Source: Tetracladium setigerum
Lineage: Eukaryota > Ascomycota > Leotiomycetes > Helotiales
Direction: 5' to 3'
NCBI GenBank assembly: GCA_031472005.1
Contig: PZJY01000002.1
Span: forward strand, 2,604,001 to 2,668,000
Length of the DNA: 64,000 nt
The notes beneath the pieces were generated by a model that was not told the origin of the DNA, ran no database searches, and was given only the letters and a program-made list of their open reading frames with translations. This document shows positions 9,951 to 20,968 of the stretch, piece by piece (the stretch's first letter is position 1; the number at the start of each line of letters is the position of its first letter). The position numbers were made by a program, and so were the translations under genes.

Positions 9951-12200
9951 ATGACTCTAGCATCACCCCAGGACCAGCAGACCCCAGACTCCGACACGCA
10001 CGACCTCCACCCTCCCAGCGCCCCACACAATCTCATCGCGTCCCCATATCTCTTTGCCGTCTTTGCCTCGCTGTGTATCACTCTGTTTACATGGCCTATA
10101 AGATGGTTGATATCGGGTGCACCAGTCCTCCAGTTTTTGATCCTCCTTGGAGAATCCAGCGGCGACCGCCGAGTTTTGCCTCTTATTAGCATATGGCCTA
10201 TCTTCACCACTCTTCACTTCGTTTACGCTATATGTGCGACCTCATGGCTTCTGTACTGGCTTTTTACTTTTGTGTGCTATGTTGCTATCTTCGTCGTCTG
10301 TCTGTTTCAGTTTGACGTGGCGGCAAACGCCGCGAGAGCCTATCTAAGAGGATTACTGAAGCACTTACACTTCATCGATGACAAGGTTGCCTTCTTTGAC
10401 ATCCCCGGCCTGGAATTCGACAAGGAGGTGGACGGCCTGATGGTCGTGCGAGGTATCACATTTTCACTGTCGACGCTGAGCTTCGTGGTGCATGGCGTAG
10501 AAGTTGGGGTCAAGTTGAGTGACGATATCGAACTCGCCATTCAAGTTGAAGAAGTCAGGGTGAAGCTCTTCCGTAAGGCTGAAGTCGGCGACTGCTTCGC
10601 AAATTTAAAGGGTGGCGAGCGTGAGATGACCTTTGGAGGCATATCCGCCGAATCAAGAGACAATAACGGAGACGCTGTGTTCATTCAAGAGTCCGAGGTT
10701 CTGAAAGCTGCTCTCAAAGATGGCGACACTCGACGACCCGATATGATCAAGATGCTCAGTCAGATGACGAATGGTCATTCACCAAGTTCTGGTACTGCTA
10801 GAGAAGGATTTGACTTCATGAAACAAATGTCGCCAGAGGACGGAAAAGCGAGTGGAGAGTATCGTAAGAGAATTCGATTCATCGAAAAGACCAATGCGAT
10901 CAACGAAATCAGAACTGCCATCAATAAATCTCCAATCGCTCCTGAAGATAAGAATACTCTTCGTGCAGCAATCTGTTCCGGACTACATTCAGCGCCATCA
11001 ACTCCACATCCACCGCCTATTGCAATCAAGGTCACTACATTTCGTAAAATGTCGAAGCCCACGACTCGCCGCATTCTTCACCGTCTCCCGTTATTGCTGC
11101 GAATCCTACTAAGTGTAATTTGTTACTTTCACCCAGTCACAATAGACTCGATCACAATGAGCGCATCTGGACGATGGATAGACACCTTACTACTTTCTCA
11201 AATTTTCAAACACTATCCTGATCAAGACAAGGAAATCAGATCCCTACATGCAAAGATCTCGGCGTGGCTTTCGGATGCGAACTTTGTCGTTATCCTCGGA
11301 GCCATCAAAGGTGTTGCACAAGTACCTATCAACAGCATTCACGAGATCATTTGCAATCTTATTTTCGATGATGTGATGGCTTATCGAGCAACTCCAGAGA
11401 CAGAGACACAGGTTGGTGATCTCAAAGAAGTCCTACGCCTGTCCGGCGCAGACTTGACTGTTAAGCTTCCCACCTACATACTTCCTCGCCATGACCATCT
11501 CATGCCGCCTGTTCCATCTAGTGAAGATGCCCAGGCAATTGCTGATGCAATCTTCAACGCTGAAACCGCTCAGGCCGAAGTTGAGCTGAAACAAAAACTC
11601 GAAAAACTCGTCAAAGATAGTGCTACTATAAATGTCGCCGCGCACGCTCGCCTCCCAGCGGTCTTTAACCAAGATCTACTCGACTTTACAGCCGCACTAG
11701 CAAAGGCAAGCAAGATTGTCGAGCTAGAGAAAGAACTTGAAGCCGCATCTGAACCAACCCCTTCTTCGAGTCCTTCGTTATCACCTAGTCGCGCCAGCAC
11801 TATCACTCTCACCACCAACAACAGCAACATTAACGATGACGCCCAATCCGTTAGTTCAGTCAACACAAACCTTTCCGTCAACTCCATCAGCTCGATCAAC
11901 TCAGCCAGGAACAGTTTTTCGCTCAACTCCGAGGACGAAGATGGCACAAAGAACAAGCGCATGCGAGCACTCAGTACGAAACTCAAAGGTGGCATGCGTG
12001 TGGGAATGAAGAGAATGGTCGTCGATACAGTCGTTAACGAGCGCTGGATTGCGCGCTTAGTGGGGAGAGTGATGAGAAAACTCGAGGCGGCACGAGGAGA
12101 AGTGGGATACAGTGCTGATGTAAAAATTCCAATGGAACCATATAGGAGGAAAGCGCAGGAGTGCCTGGAGGAAGGGAGTAGCGAGAAGTGGCTACCTTGA
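9951..12200 (+). CDS. Conserved-looking fungal membrane protein of unknown function
   Basis: This is an intronless frame of 749 residues. I do not recognise a named family. The first 30 residues are polar. Hydrophobic segments follow at about 32-50, 56-67 and 83-119, the last long enough for one or two membrane passes. After residue 140 the chain becomes soluble, with alternating hydrophobic strands (for example FSLSTLSFVV, then VGVKLSDDIELAI, then VEEVRVKLF). This looks like the start of a chorein/Mdm31-type beta-rich lipid-transfer fold anchored by N-terminal helices. That reading is inference from pattern only. A Ser/Thr/Asn-rich linker lies at about 600-665, and the C-terminal 80 residues are basic. 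The frame is uniformly coding in character and starts at an ATG after an untranslated leader. Alternatives include an ER or mitochondrial membrane scaffold. Confidence 0.8.
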   Translation: MTLASPQDQQTPDSDTHDLHPPSAPHNLIASPYLFAVFASLCITLFTWPIRWLISGAPVLQFLILLGESSGDRRVLPLISIWPIFTTLHFVYAICATSWLLYWLFTFVCYVAIFVVCLFQFDVAANAARAYLRGLLKHLHFIDDKVAFFDIPGLEFDKEVDGLMVVRGITFSLSTLSFVVHGVEVGVKLSDDIELAIQVEEVRVKLFRKAEVGDCFANLKGGEREMTFGGISAESRDNNGDAVFIQESEVLKAALKDGDTRRPDMIKMLSQMTNGHSPSSGTAREGFDFMKQMSPEDGKASGEYRKRIRFIEKTNAINEIRTAINKSPIAPEDKNTLRAAICSGLHSAPSTPHPPPIAIKVTTFRKMSKPTTRRILHRLPLLLRILLSVICYFHPVTIDSITMSASGRWIDTLLLSQIFKHYPDQDKEIRSLHAKISAWLSDANFVVILGAIKGVAQVPINSIHEIICNLIFDDVMAYRATPETETQVGDLKEVLRLSGADLTVKLPTYILPRHDHLMPPVPSSEDAQAIADAIFNAETAQAEVELKQKLEKLVKDSATINVAAHARLPAVFNQDLLDFTAALAKASKIVELEKELEAASEPTPSSSPSLSPSRASTITLTTNNSNINDDAQSVSSVNTNLSVNSISSINSARNSFSLNSEDEDGTKNKRMRALSTKLKGGMRVGMKRMVVDTVVNERWIARLVGRVMRKLEAARGEVGYSADVKIPMEPYRRKAQECLEEGSSEKWLP

Positions 12201-12579
12201 TCAATTTCCCGTTGCATGGTCATGTTGCTTTTGAGATTTTCATTTTTCGGCGAACATATTTGGGCTAGGGGCATTTCAGCGGGATTTGATATACCTTTGG
12301 CATTCACTGCATACATACATCCATAAAACATTACAGGAGTTTTTATGAAAGTTCAGAATTAAATCATATTTCAACTCGAGTCTTGCCTTTTTGATTACCA
12401 CCAAGCATAGCTTGCTCTATTCACTCCTGTTGCAATGAAACCCTAAAAGTAAAGACCGTGTACTGAATCCACGAACACTCACCAATTTTGAGTCCACATC
12501 CCACATCCCACATCCCCAGTCCCTTACCCTGCAACTTCTACACCCATTACACACCTCATCCATCACTTCCACGAACACC
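12201..12579. other. Convergent intergenic region
   Basis: This lies between two converging genes, the 749-residue membrane protein and glutamate decarboxylase. It should hold both 3' ends. The short repeat 'atcccacatcccacatcccc' near 12496 is the only local structure I see. Confidence 0.5.
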
Positions 12580-14697
12580 CTAACAGATAGCATGCGTCTT
12601 CCCACTCTTTCCTTGCAAACTATGCCTCTCAGCCTTATAATGCCCATGTCCGTGCCTTGCCCTCGCACTATGACTAGCACCCACACCGCGATGAAGACTA
12701 TCATGAATCTTACGGAGAGTCTCCTTATCTAGGCTATCCAATACATCGATACAGAGTTTGATATCGTCAATCAGTTGGTCGCAGCGGCTTCTGGTGAAAT
12801 CTTCACGGACGACTACGCGGAGCATTTTCACTGTGACGGGAAGTCAGTAGTGAAAATGGTTTTTAAGAAGAGCTTTAGGTTTTTTCAAGAGGACGGCAGA
12901 AGACAGGTACGTACAGTCTTTAGTATTTGGAGCCATCGTGTATGCCGGTACAACCCAAGAGCGTTGACGAAGTTGATGCGCGATCGCGAACTCATCATAT
13001 TGTTTTTTGGCCTTTGGATTGAGACGGAATGCGACGAGAGGAAGACCTTTACCGTTGCCTTGTGACATAATGATGAAACCGAGTTGAGCGAGTGAATCGG
13101 AAAGGTAATCAGCAGTCTCGGTAAGATTTGTCATGACTGTTATATGTGATGGTTAGCAGATGATCGGATGAGATTCGACCGTTTTGGAGAAATTGGTATG
13201 AGAGGGCTGATTCTGAGCTCTCGGTAGAAATGAAACCTACTGCATCTGTAACCATGTTTGCCTAGTCGGATAAGCTGGTAGCTAAGAAGGGGCGTCAGTA
13301 TCACCCGAATGAAAATATCGGAGTTTCGAATACCAGAAAGTATTTTCACTTACTATTGTCCGATGACTTGGGAAGCACCCTTCGAGAAATTGAGAGTGAA
13401 AGAAGATTGTTCCGCACCAAGGTAGTTGATGTTGAAAACGAGTTCCTATCTTGGCCTTAGTAACTACTTCTTTTGAGGTGGCCTTTCGTGTAGATATGGT
13501 GAGATGTGAGCGGGAATGCGACATACTTTTGGTAGATACTCAGGTGCTCGCCAAATAACCCATCCAACTCCGGGGTAGACGAGACCGTACCTAATGCATT
13601 GTCAATTATACATCCAACGAGACATACTTCAACTTACTTGTGACCAGAAACGTTGATCGAGACAACTTTCTCTAGTCTAAAGTCCCATTCTAGATCAGGG
13701 ACTACAAATGGAGCGACAAAACCTCCTGAAGCCGCATCGATATGGATGACTGTGTCAATATTCCTCTCAACCAAGAGATCATTGATCGCCTTCGCATCTT
13801 CATACTCTCCTGTGTATGTTGTTCCAAGAATAACACAGATTCCGATTGTATTCTCATCCACCAAGTCGACAGCCTGAACTGGATCAATCACATATCTGTT
13901 CTCCGAACAAAAGACGTATTTCTCCTCAACCTCGAAGTATCTTGCGGCTTTCTCCCAACAAACTTGAACTGCAGAGCTCATGACGATGTTGGGCTTATCA
14001 AATGGCTTTCCGGCAGCGATGCGAGCATTCTTCCAGCGCTTCTTCATAGCGAGAACACCAAGCATGATGGCTTCAGAGGATCCGACAGTGGATGTTCCAA
14101 TGGAAGAGGCTTTGTCAGGATCAACGGGAGAGTTAAATAACCTGCCGATCATAGAGACACATCTGTTTTGGATCTCGGCCGATCGAGGGTATTCTTCGTA
14201 ATCGATGAAGTTTTTGGAGAAGGCGTCCGTCATGAGGTCTTCGACTTCTTTTTCCTGTTTAGAAAAGAGTGTTAAAAGTCCGCTTATACAGCAACAGTGC
14301 TCGTCTTGAATTGAGATGAACTTACCATGTAGGTGGTCACGAAACTTGCAAGACTGTGACAAGAAATTTTAGCATCCATAGCCCCTCAATGTATAGTATT
14401 TGCCATTCGCGTCTGCTGTAGGTGGGGAGCTTACTTCAACATGGGATTCCCATCCAGACTCAAATCATCCTTGATCATTCGATAGGCAACTTCCTTTGGC
14501 ATTTCACGGTCTGGAATCTCGGTCTTAGGTAGATCCAGTGTCGCATACCTGGACCCGTAGACAGAGCTGGTGAAGGTATCGGCATCTCTGGTACCTGCAA
14601 GATTGAGCTTGCCCATCAGGGTGTCGACAGCAGCTGGCTTTGCTCCATCTTTCTTCTTGTCTGGCTGGTCTGATGAGATGGTAGTAAGATGGACCAT
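12580..14697 (-). CDS. Glutamate decarboxylase
   Basis: This PLP enzyme converts L-glutamate to GABA and CO2, the first step of the GABA shunt, in the cytosol. Eight exons: 14697-14435, 14353-14326, 14254-13638, 13590-13527, 13445-13354, 13281-13241, 13136-12915 and 12830-12580. The spliced frame is 1,578 bases, 525 residues, the usual fungal GAD length. The PLP lysine is K303 in SINVSGHK, its codon split by intron 3. The HIDAASGGF segment before it carries the cofactor-binding Asp and the group II decarboxylase signature. The N-terminal MLNLASFVTTYM (residues 86-97) is rebuilt by joining exons 1 and 2, which supports the 28-base exon. The C-terminal tail is rich in His, Arg and Ser and differs from the plant calmodulin-binding tail. 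GABA-shunt genes in fungi are often tied to stress and conidiation; no such regulation is visible here. Confidence 0.96.
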
Positions 14698-15798
14698 GGT
14701 GACAGAAAATGAGTTTTGAGGCCTGGTTGGTGGTGTTCAATGATTCAATGATGTTGTCGTTGAAGATATCTCTTGAATTCTGTCTGTGTGCAGTTCGTGG
14801 TGAAGAAAGGAACAAGAGAGGGGAAAGGGAAGAAGAGGGAAAAGAAGCAGTAAAATAGATGACGTTACTTCCCCTCCAACAGCTCCCAGAGCCCAAGTTC
14901 CCTCCCTTTTACCGTAATTCCATTGAACTGAAAGAGACAGCTCATAGCTGCAGCTTTAACGTATGTCGGATGTGCCTCCCCCACCAAGGAGCGTGTTTAC
15001 ACTATCACCCCACAATTCGTAACCCCTCATCATCCCCTGGGAAGCGCGCGGGACAGGGGTTTTAGCACCTGTCTGACCTGCTTGGCTAAAGCTTATAGGC
15101 TTGCACGTTTCCCCTAACTGAGCTATCAGATGCAAGTGTGCTGTTGATGCCTTTCTCCAATCCACTACCTGAAAATCCCGCATATTTACAGGATATTTAT
15201 TCGTATATTTTTTTATAGCCTGCATGAAGAGTGCGTAATCAAAGAATAAGTGGAGTGGAATGAATGTGTTTTCCAAGTTTGTGGAGGTTTCCGAATTGGC
15301 GGTCTACTGGACGCTCGCTAATGTCACATGCTGACTCCGGATTGTTGATGTTGGTGAGTAAGGCTCAAAGCTTAAGAGCCAACCTCAAATTCGAGAGTTG
15401 AGATTTATCTGAGTGATAATTCCTCAGTGAGTTTGTATGCTTTCTTAGAGATTTCAAATAGCTCAGTCTGTGGTGGTAAAATCTCAGAAAGGTACAATGA
15501 AGCACTGAATGACAATCAATCTACCACATTAACGCAGCACATTTCACTACAAGCGACCAACAACAATCGAACCCGCCTCAGATTACTAGAAAATGTTTGC
15601 CAAAGATACAGACGATTTTGACGATAGAAAGCATCCGATTAAGAAAATAGTAATTTCCATCGTATAGAAAGGGACACAGATCCTTTTCGAACCTAGAGGT
15701 ACCGAAAAGATGGAAATGACTATAGAAAATCAGAAGAGAAAAGAGTAAAACATGAGTAGGTACATTCCAAGCCCAGTTGCATTGAGCATTATTTCCTA

Positions 15799-15855
<57 letters not shown>

Positions 15856-15988
15856 CGTTTACATCCAGACGAAACGAAGGCAGAAATCCAGAGACCGTTT
15901 CTAAATCTTCACAGGTCCAATTACTGACAGCCAGCCAATCCACATACTCTCTCTCTCTTTCTCTCAAAGTCCAATTGGCGGACCTCTC
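14698..15988. other. Upstream region of glutamate decarboxylase
   Basis: This is 1.29 kb from the GAD start to the stop of ureidoglycolate lyase. It contains a CT microsatellite (annotated separately) and a second, imperfect CT tract near 15948-15965. A 106-codon minus-strand frame at 14956-15276 has no recognisable similarity and is not called. Confidence 0.55.
15802..15849 (+). repeat. (CT)n microsatellite, about 23 units
   Basis: This is an uninterrupted CT tract of about 46 bases, roughly 140 bases beyond the stop of the ureidoglycolate lyase gene. It is prone to length variation and could serve as a marker. Confidence 0.97.
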
Positions 15989-16721
15989 TTAAAATGATAA
16001 TGCGACCAACTTATCCTGTGGGATATAGTGAAATTCACAATCCTCATCCGGAACGCCATTCAAAGCTTGAATAACCACAAAAGTAATCGTCGACTAAACA
16101 TCTCAATCATCAGCCAAAGTCCTTCTCATGATCGTAAAGCAAAAGGCATAAATAGACCTGACATCCTCACACAGCGGGAAAAGGGAGACGAGAGATGTGA
16201 GATGATTTACTTACCCTCGAGATAACATGCATCGAAGCATGCCAAACTCCAGCATCATAACAAACGCCCTGCCCCTCCCCCACCACAAAAACCTTCAAAG
16301 TCTCCAAATCCGGCGCCGTCCCCTCAGCATTTCCATCAGCCACAATAGCCAAATACCCCACCTCTGAGCCCATAGGGATGAAAGTCTGCGACGTGAAAGG
16401 ATGCCTCTCCATCCGCTCCAGCACCAGAGTGCGATTTTTGGGGTCAGTGACTTTCGTCTCGACGGCTTCAACATGCACGACGTGGCGGCCCGGAACTTGA
16501 CTTGGTGCTGTGGCGTACAAGTTCGTGGTTGGGACCACTTCGACGGATTTTATGGCGTTGGGAAAGATGATTTGAGAGGGGAGTTTTAGGCCGGCTGAGA
16601 CGAGTCCACCGTATGGTGCGAATGCTGTTTCGGTGATGGGTGTTGCGCGGACTGTTGATGCTGTTAGGGGTGTCGCTTGTCCGGTAAGAGCGGGAGAATG
16701 GATGATAGCGGCTGGAGCCAT
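15989..16721 (-). CDS. Ureidoglycolate lyase (allantoin degradation)
   Basis: The protein belongs to the ureidoglycolate hydrolase/lyase family (yeast DAL3, Pfam PF04115). It splits ureidoglycolate to glyoxylate and urea at the end of allantoin use as a nitrogen source. Exons are 16721-16215 and 16093-15989. The spliced frame is 612 bases, 203 residues, normal for the family. Residues 15-185 form the cupin-like fold, with the conserved YDAGVWHASMHVI segment near 158-168. The second exon restores the expected ending, with a VPDEDCEFHY motif that carries family-conserved acidic and His positions. The first 15 residues are a short Ala/Pro-rich lead. A TATA-like element and one AGATAA motif (16795-16800), a GATA-factor site type used in nitrogen regulation, lie upstream. 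Confidence 0.94.
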
Positions 16722-17925
16722 GTTGAACGTAAATTTGTTCTGAATTTCTGAGATGAAGGATGATTTTTCGGAGTAAAAGAGGGATGAATGCCAAAGATAA
16801 TACCGGTAGAGGCTCAGGAATGTCTCTTCTCACAACATATATATATAACTGAGTCCTAGAGGAGTGAGACTTGTTGTGACGTTGGATCTGGAACGGAGGG
16901 TTTGGTTCCGGCAAATGTTCAATAGCCGGTCGGCGTTTGAGGGTCATGGTGATCTTTTTTGCCCTTTATCCCGTATCAGCCAAATAAGCTGGATGAAGAG
17001 GTGCCCATTATTGGTTGCCTAGAGATTGTGAGATACAGTTCCTCTGGGGTATAACCCGGTCCCCTCACTTTCTTGGAGGCAAGAGGTCTTACAAGATATG
17101 CTTTCTCCCCGATATGCCGATCTTCAAATCTCAACTCCTCATATCTACCCCACGAAACGTGTGTTCAAGGAGATCATCACACGTTCCCTTCCCTAACCTC
17201 TTCAAAGATGGATTTCAAAGCAATTGGACGGCATTGAGTATTTGCAACCAATTACGATACGTCTCGTACCATTCTCAAATCGCCGGGATTCATCTTAGGA
17301 TGAAGTCCGCTCCTTCCTTCACTCCAACACTGTCAGACGCTTGATTTCAAATCAAGGCATCGTTATTGCTCTCGCTGTAACGGTATCCTCGAGACTGCAT
17401 ACTTGATGTCTGCCAACACTGAGCTGACGATAGGCGAATGGGCCCTCCATGCAGAATCATTGGCAGATCAACTGGTTCGGACGGCGATCGAGGCTGTTCA
17501 AAGATTCTGCTTCGTCGATGGTGAAGGGCAAAACTTCGAGCGAGAAGACCGCAAACAGGCTGAGTTCAGAGTGGTAGTCAATTTGGTTGGCATCTTTGAT
17601 CGAGTCGATGGTGGTCAAATCTCTTGCTGATGGGGGAATTGAGACGTCTGGGAAAGAGGGACGACCAAGCGTCCCCTCGATACAATTGGAGGCTTGGCGT
17701 TTTGGCATCTTTGGTCAGGAACTGTGATATCATGAGTTAATTTTCTGTCAACTGCAAATTATCATAGATGGACCAAATTCCTCGCTGAAAATGCGTGGAG
17801 GAGCTTAAAGTCTGATCCAAAGTTGAGATTAATTGTCTATAGCTACCATCCTAAGGAGTGATTCGAAGTTGAGTTGAATTATCTGCAGCCACCATAGTCT
17901 TTCGTACAGCTTGCCTCCTCATTAA
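16722..17925. other. Intergenic region with an unassigned minus-strand frame
   Basis: This is 1.2 kb. A minus-strand frame of 83 codons at 17457-17708 and overlapping plus-strand frames are not recognisable. They could be gene remnants or chance. No intron-joined gene could be built. Confidence 0.4.
16837..16847 (-). promoter_or_regulatory. TATA-like element of the ureidoglycolate lyase gene
   Basis: An alternating AT run lies about 120 bases upstream of the ATG. Together with the AGATAA motif at 16795-16800 it fits a nitrogen-regulated promoter; both assignments are by pattern only. Confidence 0.4.
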
Positions 17926-20343
17926 TCAATTCCCACCTGAGCGACGAGTGCCACATTTCGCCGTGTTGACTCTATTGAGTTTCGGCCCACCATACCCATC
18001 GTTGTGTTGAAAGAAACCATTCTCTGCAACAAACCGTTGCATGTCCTTCGCAGCCCCCGCCATAGTCTCCTCCTCAGTCATATGCACTTCTCCGTTATTC
18101 ATCCAAACACCCTTCTCATAAGGGTGGAAAGGCGACTCATCAGCCTCACATCTCTCCCACTCACCATCTCTCAAATTCTTCCCCTTGATCGGGTGGGCTG
18201 GAACCTTGCCATCCACAAAATATGCCTTCACCTTCTTCATGGTGCAAGCCGATACGGCAGAAAGGCTGCAATGCCCCATGGATTTCTGCTCTATCAATCC
18301 TGAATCTTCAAACAGCCTTGCCATTTTGAGTCCTGCTTTGAGTGGCGTGACGGGATCATATGTGTTGGATAGGAAGAGCACGGGGAAAGATGTGTTAATT
18401 GGCTTGTCTTTGGGGTGAGCGGCAGGATGTCGACCCCATTGCATGGGAGGGTCAATTGTGGGAATTGACCAGTGGTTGCAACTTATCATTACGTAGAGCC
18501 ATACATCTGAGAAGGAAGAAAAGGTAGACATGTCTTTGAATCGCTTTTCGAGGTCTGCGACGGTTTCGTTGAGCTAATATTGGCTGGCGGTTAGTCATCT
18601 AGTATTTAGGATTTGTGGTTTCTGACACAGTACTCACGGGATATCGCTTGTCACCACACATAACTCCAAGCTGAGCGGTATGGGGGTAGGCATATTCTGG
18701 CTGGGCTTTGCAAAAGACCTCTTTGGGGGTAGGGTGAAGAGGAAATCCAAAGTGTAGAAATCCTCTTGGATGATGGCATTTATGACAATAGCGATCAGAT
18801 TGAACGATGTCATTGGTGTGTAGAGAGCGCTGAAGAATATCTGCCTGAGAAGGTCAATGGTGAAGATATAAGGATTGTGTGAGGTTGGTCCGATGAATGA
18901 GAGTGGATGTGCTCGGAGATGCGTTTGCGCATCATTAAAGCGGATTTTGATATCTTCGTAGCTATCGCCTGGTCGATAGAGTACGCATTTCTCTTTTCCT
19001 TCATGGCAATACTTGGGGAATGAATTGAAGATGGCGTCTGTGTCGATAATCGACTTTGACCAAATGGGCTCTACGTAGAAATCTGCGTCGACCACTCCGT
19101 CGAGGACGACTCTTCCGACACGATCAGGGAACATTGCGGAGAAGGTGGCTCCAAGTAAGGTCTAGATGGCAAGCGTTAGTTTGGATGGAAAAGTGATGAA
19201 AGTAAAACCTACCCCATAACTGAATCCCCAAAAGACAAGCTTCCCTTTGGTATCAAGAGGATACTTGGACTCGGAATCCACCGGCGAGTCTGTGTCAACA
19301 GAAGCAGGCTTAGATTTTAAAACCAACGAATCTCTCCACTCATCCCAGGCATCGATAATACTAATCATATCCCTAGCAACATTGGGCGTCTGGGCATGTC
19401 TAAAAATGCTGTTATTTCCATGAAGCGAGTCCGCCTGCGCACAGAGTTTGGCCTGTGTACTTCCTCGAATGTTCAACTGTGTCAGAGCAGATGAACTCGA
19501 ATTGGGTAGTCCAATTTGAACCCCTTGAAGAGCCCATGAAACACTCTTGTAGAATCCACTCAAGTAATCAACATATCCGAAATCGTATTGTGCATCTGAG
19601 TCCGAACTTCCCCATGGATCCGAATAGCAGTCAACTCGAGGGGTGGTTGCCCCAACTCCTCTCGGATCGAAACCTACAACATCTTGGTCGGCGCCTAGAA
19701 TGGCTTGAAGAGATTGCCCAAAACCCTGAGCAAACCACGTGCCAGCCCCTCCCGGTCCGCCAGGGTTAATGAGCAGGGGAGAAACGGAATGTTCATTGGA
19801 ATTGATGTGTTTTCCGGGGGCCATGAGAAGGGCAATGTGAACTTTTGGATTGTCCTTTGAGGCATTCAAGGGACGGTTGTAATCCATTGGAACTGTTAGA
19901 CGAGCACACAAGAAGCTCTCTCTGCATGGATGCCATTCTAGCTTTTCGCTTGGGGTAATCTGAGTGAAAGTCAGTTCCGTTCACCCAAGTAATCCTTTGG
20001 GGATTGAGCCACATACATTGTCAAAATCGAGCTGGCCAAGGCTATCAACTACACGAAGTCTCGACCACGGGTTATGGTTGAGAAGTAGCCAATGGAGAGA
20101 GCCTAGAAGAAGAAGGAGAGATGATACAGCAGCAAATTTGGAGTGAGATCTTTGTTTCTGACGAGGTTTGGCCGTTTGATCGGCTCGTGATACCTCGTTC
20201 AAAAGCGGGTGCTTCTCTATGACCTGAGGAGAACCGGTCTTGTCGAGTGAGGTATGTTGATATTGCGGTTGTTCCATCTTTGCTGGAATAGGGAGTACCT
20301 TGCGCTTAGTCTCTATAAAAGCTGCTGGAGTGGAATCGTCCAA
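17926..20343 (-). CDS. Membrane-anchored S33 peptidase / TAP-like alpha/beta hydrolase, with one-base frameshift
   Basis: This resembles tripeptidyl-aminopeptidase-type serine hydrolases that trim peptides from the N-terminus. Exons are 20343-20017, 19959-19213, 19161-18638 and 18573-17926. Residues 1-70 are polar and cytoplasmic-looking, followed by a membrane segment (about 71-89), so a type II anchor is likely. The NPGGPGGAG oxyanion motif is in exon 2. The nucleophile is S356 in GFSYG, rebuilt at the exon 2/3 junction. The probable acid is D606 (NTYDPVTPL) and the His is H634 (SMGHCS). Exon 3 is one base short: after FTLPPK the reading frame is lost, but the next frame continues with EVFCKAQPEYAYPH up to the splice site. 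Adding one C to the C5 run (18725-18729, G on the plus strand) gives a 748-residue protein with every exon in phase. A sequencing error is more likely than decay. Confidence 0.9.
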
Positions 20344-20968
20344 AGAGTGAACAGGAATTAATACTTCTTTTTGAGAAGGATGTAGTTACTTTTAGGCAGA
20401 GAATTGTGCGGCGTAGAATGCACGATGGTGAAGATCCGCGTCATGCCAGATGAGGGGAAGGTCTGTCGTCTCAACCATCATCTACCAACCAAATAAAAAC
20501 CCAAGAACAGACTCGTACGGCCAGTTTGTTTCCGTATTATATGCAGAAATACGCGTGTTGAATATCAGGCATCGACTATCCGGCAAAAAGCGATGTACCG
20601 CTGCCTGCAGGGTAAACCTGTCAATGTTTTTCAATTGGTTTTTCAACTGGAACCCCTTAAAATATGGTGGGATGAAGTTCCATCAACATCCAAGTATGAA
20701 CAAACCATTTGCTGATCAAGATGGGTACTGTACAGATTCAGGATGGAGGAGATGTTGACGTTGATGTTGTCGTCCAGGACGGAGCTTGTGTGGAGCCAGC
20801 TGTATTAATAAGCCGTGCCTTGACCTTGAATTGCACCTCGGTCAACCCCATTTTCCCCACATCCCCAACATAGGTAGGTAGGTACTTCGGTTCCCATCAA
20901 AGAATGGCTTCATACAACACCTCCAAGCTCTCTCGAGCAGCTAATCTTTCGATACATCCTCACTCACA
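20344..20968. other. Divergent promoter region between S33 peptidase and amidase
   Basis: This is 625 bases between two start codons. It contains GGTAGGTAGGTA at about 20874-20884. No gene is seen; it should serve both genes. Confidence 0.5.

Noticed and set aside
14956..15276. 106-codon minus-strand frame
   Set aside because: No recognisable domain, no introns, and in the expected promoter of glutamate decarboxylase.
15802..15849. CRISPR-like or structured repeat
   Set aside because: It is a simple CT microsatellite with no spacers.
17403..17708. Possible gene remnant on either strand
   Set aside because: Frames of 75-83 codons with plausible composition but no family match and no joinable exons.
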